Assembly (NCBI RefSeq): GCF_030867145.1
Contig: NC_134418.1
Location: forward strand, 2,414,802-2,478,801
Reading direction: 5' to 3'
Length of the DNA: 64,000 nucleotides
From: Opisthocomus hoazin
Lineage: Eukaryota > Chordata > Aves > Opisthocomiformes > Opisthocomidae
In this document: one piece after another, positions 24,001-33,000 of the stretch
Position numbering within the stretch: the first letter of the stretch is position 1
How the letters are laid out: each line of letters begins with the position of its first letter
The notes under the pieces: model-generated
What the model was told of the DNA's origin: nothing
What the model saw: the letters and a program-made list of their open reading frames with translations, nothing else
Databases searched by the model: none
Translations under genes and position numbers: made by a program

Positions 24001-27000
24001 GCGTACTGCAGTCCCGACGAGAAGGGCTGTTTAACCCTGCGGAGAAAAGCAGGGGCTGCAGGAATGCAAGTCACGTGCTGTCTGACAGAGGTACCTTCAT
24101 GGTTCTGCTCTTTGTGTTCTATAGGGATTAATGAATTTCCACATTATACTTAAGGGTGTATTTTTAATACAAGTATTACAATTATTTAACATTATTGTCT
24201 CTAAGAATACATAACTTAGAAGGAGTCCGACTGTTGCAATGGTATTCTCTATGAGAAGAAGGCTTGTTCACTGTTCTCTTACCTCAACATTTTCTGTTTA
24301 GGTTTTCTGATGAGAGGAAAGAGAAGAACAATTCCAAAGAGTGAAATGCTTCAAAGATCTAAACGGTAAGGTTTAGATTCCGAAGATTTCATTGCTGGTA
24401 GAGAAGTGACCTGAATAAACGGGTAGGAAACATGGATGAATTGTATCTGCTGTCGAAGAACTGGGTGCTGGGGATAACTTGGCTTCTTCAGTGCAAGCTG
24501 TAGACACCTTGTCAGAGCAGGAAAGCAGCTGTTTAGAAAATCCGAGGAACAAGATTATTTTGGAAAAATTATTTCTGAACTAAACCTGAATATTCTGCTG
24601 CAGTATCTGCAATCCAGGCACTACAGCAAACTGTGCAAGGACTGGATCTCGAGAGGAGAGGAAATGTAGGGTGCGGGTCTCTGGAGCATCTGTATCGTTT
24701 TAAACATTAACGAACTAGGTAATTGGTGCAGGAAGTGAGGTATCATTTCCCCAGATGAAAGTAGATTTATGTGATAAATAACTACCCTCAAAGCAATACG
24801 GAGGCTTTTACCTTTGAAGAAAACCACCTTATGATTGATATTGCCATGTTTTCGACTCAAGTAATTCATATATAACGTGCACGGCACACTAGCAGCATAT
24901 TAAACATTTGGAATACCTGTGCTACAGAGAGAGCATGTGAAGATATAATAAAAAAAATGGGGTCTGTTGCAGCTGTGTTCTGAAATGGTGGTGTGGTCAA
25001 GAGGAGGTGGTTTGGAACAGTACCAGTGGAGAAACAGCATAAATACTTGGAAGTAAATTAGAGATTTCTGCAGGCTGGAGGAAAGGGCCAAGAGGAACCT
25101 CATGAAGTTCAACAATATCAAATACCAAGCTTCTCCTTGGGACAGAACCCCCCCCCCCTCCAAGGACAACCCCTTGGCAGTGTCTGAGGACAGACTGCCC
25201 ATGGAGTGGCCCTTCTGGAAGGGGCCTTGAGGGCCTGGCAGCTGGTGGACAGCAGATTGAACGTGAGTCGGCAGTGTGCTCTCGCAGGGATGAAGGCCAG
25301 CTGCACGCTGCATTTCGTGTAGGTGGAGGGAAGAGGATATTCCCTCTGCTTGGCACTCATAGGGCCACAGCTGGGTCCTGTCTCCTGGTCTGGGCTGCCA
25401 GGACAAGAGAGAGGTCAGCAAAGTGGCCCGTGTCTGGTGGAGGCCACCGAGATAGTCATGGAGCTGGAGCACGTTGTGCAGGAGGGGAGGCTGTGGAGGC
25501 TGAGTGGGTTTGGCGTGAGGAGGAGGAGGCTGAAGGTGAGGATCTGGCAGTGGTGCTTCCCTGCCAGAAGGAGGGTTTGGAGAAGGCAGAGGAAGACTCT
25601 TCTTGGAAGTGCGCAGTGACAGGACAAGCAGCAGCAGTGATGTGTTACAGTAAGGAGAAATTCTGACTGGAGACAAATCATTTTTTCACGAGGAGGGTGA
25701 TGAAGTGGCAGACCAGGACCCCACAGAGGTGGTGGACTCTCCATCCTTGGCAGTAGGACGTGATTTTTGGGACATGGCTTAGCAGGCATGATGGTGTTGG
25801 GTTGACGGTTGGACTTGATGACCTTAGAGGTCTTTTCCAACCTTAGCGATTCTATGATTGTAAGTTGAGAGGATGAGGCCTGAGCAACCTGGTTGAGCCT
25901 TGAAGTTTAGCCCTACTTCGGGCAGGAGGTTGGACTAGGTGGCTTGTGGAGGCCTTTCCAACAGAAATTACACTGTGATTCTACAAAATATCTACTGGAA
26001 CATGCAGTATATAAAATAAATACCTTGATATATATGCTAGGAGAGTCCAAAAATAATGTTTTATTTCAGCAGCTTTTGGCATTTAAAAGTATTTTTAGGG
26101 CATTAATAGAGGGGTGGCAGAAGTGGTAAATATGGTGAATATGCCAGGTCCCCAAGGAAAGCATCTCCACATGTTTTAGCTGAAGTAGAAGGATTCAGGT
26201 TTGTGTTTCAGACTGTGAGATCGATGTATCTGAAGTCATGTATTTTCAGAAACTCTGATTTCATAATAAGCCAAGTCAGCGGGACTTCTACAGAGACTGA
26301 TTCAGACAGTCACACTTGGTGACTTTTTCTTTTTGTTCTTGCTGCTGTCACACTCCAGCTCTCAGCTGGAGCTGAGAAGGAATTTATTCTGTACCATTCT
26401 TTTGAAATCCACACCTATAATGAGTGCAGAAGCTTTTTCTCTCTGAGGATATAAATGGAATTTCTCATGGCAAACTAGCTAGAGGTAATAAAAACAATTG
26501 TCAGTGAATTTACCTACAATTCTGCATTGCCCGCTTCTTGTTCTAAACATCGTTACGGTGTGGTGACGTGCGAGGGGTAAATCTTGATCTTTGGTTGAGG
26601 GGAGCCCCAGAATGGCAAAAGCTTTTAGGGACGGTGAGATGTAGCAAAGCAAAACCCGAAATCTTGGAGGCATCCCTCCCTCCCTCCATCCCGTAATGCG
26701 TGCGTGGACCTGCTGAGCAGCAGTCACCTGCTGTCTGCTTCAGAACAGCCCTTGCTGATCGGCTCTCGTATGGGAGACGTTCAGCGCTGGAGAAGACAAA
26801 GCATTCGCCTGAACAGGGCAACATTGAAAGGTGAAAATACTGACATTTTGAGAAGATGCATAAATAGTTTAACTTGGGATATTCTTGTGATAAAGATGCT
26901 GCTGCTGATGGATAAACACGTTGCTCAGAATCAGCGTATCCTCAAAGCGATGGGGCTGTTCTGTACTGAAGATACTGAAGCTCTGCCTTTTGCAGCTGGG

Positions 27001-30000
27001 CAGTCGTATCAGCTGTATGTCATTTTAATGTTATAAATATTGCTTTTAGGAGAGTGCTGCTTGTGAGAGCAAGACATGATGGGCTGTGGGAATTTCTGGT
27101 ATCACAACTGCTGTGTGTTCCACGTTTTCCCTGTGTGACACTAGTAAACACCCAAATAAACGTTTCTGCGGTGTGGTTGGCCAGTAGCCTTTAACAGAAT
27201 GTGAAGATAAAGCGGAGGATGTTTGTTTTTTTTTTATATCCGTAAGTTCTGCCTTCCAAGTCACTATTTATGACTTTTTTATTTACACTTCAGGATCTAT
27301 GAGCAGTTGCCAGAGGTGCAGAAGAAGCGAGAGGAGGAGAAGAGAAAAATGGAATACAACTCATACCGCCTGAAAGCACAGCTGTACAAAACGGTAGGTG
27401 TTCTGGTGAAGTATTTATAGTGGAACATTTTAGATTTTTTTTTTTCTTGAGGTCACAAGCATCATAATAATATTTACTAAAGTGTTAATTCTGTGGTATT
27501 ATTTTGCAACTTGTAGGTGGTTAAGGATATAGGAAAGATGGGGACAATCTGTTTAGTAGAGACAACAGTGATAGGACGAGGGGTGATGGTTTTAAACTAA
27601 AACAGGGTAGGTTTAGGCTGGATATAAGGAAGAAATTCTTTACAATGAGGGTGGTGAAACACTGGCACGGGTTGCCCAGAGAGGTAGTGGAGGCCCCATC
27701 CCTGGAAACATTCAAGACCAGGTTGGACAGGGCTCTGAGCAATCTCGTTAGCGGTGTCCCTGCTCGCTGCGGGGGGGGGGTTGGACTAGATGGCCTCTAG
27801 GGGTCCCTTCCAACCCAAAACTTTCTATGTTTCTATGATATATTAGCATTTAATCAGGGTCAAAACAGTCAGGCTTAGTGAAACTGGGAACAAAAAATCC
27901 CCCTACCTAACCTGAAATCCTTCTGGTACCTGCACATGGTGTGTGGAAAAAAGACAAGGAAGCATGGTCCTGGTTAAAGCATACAAAGGAAAGTCTTGCG
28001 CAGTCTCGAGGGAAGAACAGAGGGATCGTGGAGCATATTTAAAGAAGATATTCCACAGACAGGACGCTGCTGGTTTTGCTCTCGTGCGCCCTTGCTGTAG
28101 ATGGGTTTAGCTTACACAATTCACAGCTTAACTCCCCTGCAGGGAGCTCCTTCTGTCCCTGCTAACGACTGCTGCTCTTCTTCCCTGGCTGCCCGAGCTG
28201 TGTAAGGTCTTTAACAGGCAGACACAAAGCACGGGGTTAACTAACGACAGGCAGACTGAGGAAAGCTGTGCTGGAGACTCACCTGGGTTAAGTAAAAAGG
28301 AAGAGTCTTCTGTCTGTGTGCCCTGCCATGTGCACACATCTGATTATCCAGTATTTCTGGGTAACAAGCGGCATCGGTTTATACACAGTGATGCGATGAA
28401 TGGCCTGATAAAGCAGAGGCTGCCCATTTGTCCCCTCTGAGAAGTGCATCTCCAGTGCTGATCCATGTGTCGCTATTTGAGCTGTTCTATGCTTAAGTTT
28501 TCTCTGAAGACCTAATAAGAACTAAAAGATGAGAAGCAACAGTTCAGAATACAAACGCTGAGGTTCTAACCTGACTTGCCCTCTCGCTCTTTAACTCATA
28601 CACCATAAAACGCAGCCTGCTGGAGAGCTCTGGCAGCAGGCAATAAACTGCATTATAAGCCTCAGTGGTTTAAGGACATGCATTAAAAATTAAAGCTGAT
28701 TTTTTTTTTTTTTTTTTTTTTTTTTTCCCTCTGGATCTTAAGGCTGCACTTTGCTTTTAGCATTGTAACGCTTTCCGGGCTGAGGTGTCCTACCAGAGCT
28801 GGAACAATAGGGTTAGTTTATTTGTTGGGAACAGCAGCAATTGGATTTTAAAAGTCAGGGCTCATAATGCAACGTAGCATCCAGAATACCTTCCTAATGT
28901 GATTGCGGGTACTTGCCACTAGAATTACTGGAATTGGTGCTCTGCTTCTACAGGGTATCTTCAGGACGTATTTTCTTCCCTAGTCTGAGAATCTCAGGTG
29001 CCAGTAAGGTTGCAAGAGTTACTGAATGCTGGCAGTTGTAGAAGTAACGTAGTCAGCTGGAAGCAGAGAGGGAATCGGATTAGAATTTTTGTATGCGAGT
29101 GTGGTTGTGATTGGAAGAGGGATGATGATTCATGGCAGTAAATACTGTCATCTTTTTGTCTTCCTTGATGGTGCAGAATGGCTGCAGTGAGTAGCTGTAA
29201 ATGCAGTGAATGGTTTGTTTAGAATTTGGTTAATGTGTTGCTGAGAGCATCAGTTTCTAAGCAGATCTGATTGCGCATGAAAAAAAGAACCACAGGTTTT
29301 GTGGCACGACTCCAGAGATGACACAGAGTATTAGGAGAAGAAAGCGGCTGGTGCAAAAGCTGCCTAAAAGCGTACGTAATCGAAGGTTGTGTCACTTAAA
29401 TGATCTCCTTCCCCTCTACACTGCCCTGGTGAGGCCTCATCTGGAGTACTGTGTCCAGTTCTGGGCTCCCCAGTTCAAGAAAGATGAAGAGCTACTGGAG
29501 AGAGTCCAGCGGAGGGCTGCGAGGATGAGGAGGGGACTGGAGCATCTCTCCTACGAGGAGAGGTTGAGGGAACTGGGCTTGTTCAGCCTGGAGAAGAGAA
29601 GGCTGAGAGGGGACCTTATAAATGCCTACAAATATCTGAAGGGTGGGGGTTGGGAGGATGGGGCCAAGCTCTTTTCAGTGGTGCCCAGTGACAGGACAAG
29701 GGGCAAGGGGCACAAACTGAAGCAGAGGAAGCTCCAGCTGAAGATGAGGAAGAACTTCTTCCCTCTGAGGGTGACGGAGCCCTGGCCCAGGCTGCCCAGG
29801 GAGGTTGTGGAGTCTCCTTCTCTGGAGATATTCAAGACCCGCCTGGACAAGGTCCTGTGCAGCCTGCTCTGGGTGACCCTGCTTGGGCAGGGGGTTGGAC
29901 TAGATGACCCACAGAGGTCCCTTCCAACCCCTCCTATTCTGTGATTCTGTGATTCTGTGATCTGTAGCACAGCACCCAGACTGCGCTCTGAGGATCTCTC

Positions 30001-33000
30001 ATAGCGGCCAGTTGACGAGCTACTGGTGTAGAACAGCAGATCAGTAGTCTAGAGTAGATCTGACCCTTAGTTTAATTGCAGCCATCTAGAGGAGGCCTGT
30101 TGTGCCTGATATGGACCGAGCAGGGGACAGTTCCTTCCAAGATGGCTTGGCATAGACCCGGACAAAGCTTGGGAAAGCAGAGGGAAGCCAAGAGCCCTGC
30201 TCGAGTCTGGGTGCAGTACTCCTGTTCTCCGACTCCCAGGCCAGTGCATAGCAGCATGACCTGCCCCACATGAAACCGCTTTGTCCTTCACTTTCTGGAT
30301 TTTGACAGGCTGCCACTGGACATCTTGATGGGAAAGGGGCCTACTGGTGCCCAAGTGCTCCAGAGCGCAGCTTAGCAGGTTAAACTGCCGGTGGACGTGG
30401 GTGCTGAGGTAGCCTGTTGGGGAGCATCTGAGGCTTACACTTGTATTTTCTTGGCTGATTTTCTGCTCTGCAAATGCCAGTACCTGGCAGAGGAGCCCTG
30501 ATGAAGCAGCTGGGCAGGCGGGGATGCCTTAAACTGCCAGGCCAGCCGGCTTAGTGAAGGAGAGCCCGAGCACTTAACTCTCTTCCAGCGCCTGTGGCTG
30601 AACACTTTGTTGTAGTAGTGAAGTGTGCTGATATCCTAAGTTTATCACATCTCAGCCACGATGTGATATGGTGCTGGGACACTGGTTGCTTCTACATCTC
30701 TCACTGATTCCAGAGGAGCAGACGTGTAAAACCAGGCATACACCTCGCTAACAGCGGTACTCTGAGGTTGGGGTTACTAGCTGTAGAGTGTGTGTGCCAT
30801 TTCTGTGGGGCATCGAGGGCTCACAGGTCCAGGGTGATGAAAGCTTAGGAAAGGAAGCAATGAATTAAACATGTACACACACTCATATCTGTGCGTGCAT
30901 GGACAAGTGGTGTCTGCTGAAGTATCCTCTGGGCTCCCCACTTCAAGAAAGTGAGAGAGTCCAGTGGAGGGCTGCGAGGATGATGAGGGGACTGGAGCAT
31001 CTCTCCTGCGAGGAGAGGCTGAGGGAGCTGGGCTTGTCCAGCCTGGAGAAGAGAAGGCTGAGAGGGGACCTTAGAAATGCCTCTAAATATCTGCAGGGTG
31101 GGGGTCAGGAGGATGGGGCCAGACTCTTTCTAGTGGTGCCCAGCGACAGGACAAGGGGCAACGGGCACAAACTGAAGCATAGGAAGCTCCAGCTGAAGAT
31201 GAGGAAGAACTTCTTCCCTCTGAGGGTGACGGAGCCCTGGCCCAGGCTGCCCAGGGAGGCTGTGGAGTCTCCTTCTCTGGAGATATCCCAGCCCCGCCTG
31301 GCCGCGGTGCTGTGCAGCCAGCTCTGGGTGACCCTGCTTGGGCAGGGGGCTGGGCTGGGTGACCCACAGAGGTCCCTGCCAACCCCCGCCATGCTGGGAT
31401 TCTGGGATTCTGTGATAAGTGCGTATTGATGTAATTTATGGGCCGATGCTTCGGAAGAAAAATGAACACCAGCTTCTTCGAAATGTATCTTAAGGAGAAA
31501 ACAAACAGAATTGCATGTTGCTGGTGTGAGCAACGACAGCTACTCTGTGGGACACACTGCTCTCTGGAGGCAAGGTACCTCTCGTCGTTTGCTGTAGGGA
31601 ACAAGGATAATGAGCTTCGTGTCCAGGTTGAGGGATGAGATGAAACTCAGTTTATCTGGCTTAAAATAAGGCCCCGAATTAGTGAATGTATATGAACAAA
31701 ATTTGCTTACCTTTTATAAAGTATGATGAAAACACTCATAGAGAACACCTGAGAAGTAAGGGCTGTCGGTGCTTGTTTGAAGGCTTTTTTGTGCTGCAGT
31801 GGCAATGTGGGGCACTGCAGAGGGAAGGGAAGAGAGGATGAAAGAACAGTTTTGTCAGCGCGGAGTGAGGATGGGATCCTTGGGAGGAGACAGTGTGGGT
31901 TCGTATGTAACTGGAAACTTCCCAAAATTCTGTGCTAGAAGGCGGCTGAGGGTTGCACAGGCGTGCTTAATCTTTCCAGTTGTTAAATGATCAACGTTAT
32001 TAAGATAGTGAAGTTATTTTTATCACAGGATGCACATGGGTCTGGGCAGATGTTCTGTCCCAATGTCCCTTTGCTTTTGTGCTCTGATGTCAAATGCAGC
32101 ATAAAATGATGCTAGTCAGGTAAGGGTATGGTGCATGCCCTTTAATTTTGGAGCTGTATAGCCAAGACAGATTTCTGAGCTAATGGCAGCATAAATCAGA
32201 ACTTTCAGCCCCAGCGAAGTGAAGCGAAAATGAATTTTATAGGTTTATCAGATACAAGTTTGCTCCGTTACCGAGCCTTTTCCGTTAGATGTAGTGAGTT
32301 TGTAATTTTTGTAAACAGGGAGCATGGGAGAAACCTCTGTGAAGGGGACAGTGAAGATTAATTTATGCACTTCCCACTACCCCTTAAAAAAGGAGAAGGA
32401 TACTAGCATTCTGGAACAGTAACCACTATTTTATTTATGGATGGGACGTGTTCTTCAGAGCCCATGCAAGGCAGGGGCCACAAGGTGTCACTACCCCAAA
32501 GGAAAAAGCAACATGCATCTAGAGGTGTGAAACTACATTGCACTTCATTACTGTAAAGCAGCAAGCTTTTTTAGTATTTGTTTTTCATCCCCTTGGCTAC
32601 GTTTTCCCTCCTGTCAGCAACATGTTAAGGGTTGTTTGTTTTGTAGTCGCTTCCTGGAAGTGGAGCAAAGAGGGGAGAGAGAATCGAATTGCCAGCTGGG
32701 TTTGCTTATTGGGTTGCAAAAGGGCCTGCGAGCTGGGAGGACTGTTCAGAGGTTCTGGGGTGTGAGCGGTTCTGAGCCCTTCTGAGGCAGCAGCTTCGCT
32801 GCTTTTTGTATCGCAGAATCACAGACTGGTTTGGGTTGGAAGGGGCATTAAAGATCACCTCGTTCCAACCCCCTGCCACGGGCAGAGACCCCTTCCACCA
32901 GCCCAGGGTGCTCAGAGCTCCATCCAACCTGGCCTTGAGCCCTGCCAGGGAGGGGGCAGTTACAGCTTCTCTGGGCAGCCTGGGCCAGGGCCTCAGCACC

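Larger units (their letters stand above)
24366..27293 (+). other. ALMS1 intron with old CR1 and a cassette-like open segment
   Basis: Intron of 2.9 kb. It contains two old sense CR1 pieces (25050-25858 and 25861-25984) and an open segment with splice sites at 26744-26830, listed separately. A T run (27219-27237) lies near the 3' end. Confidence 0.6.
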
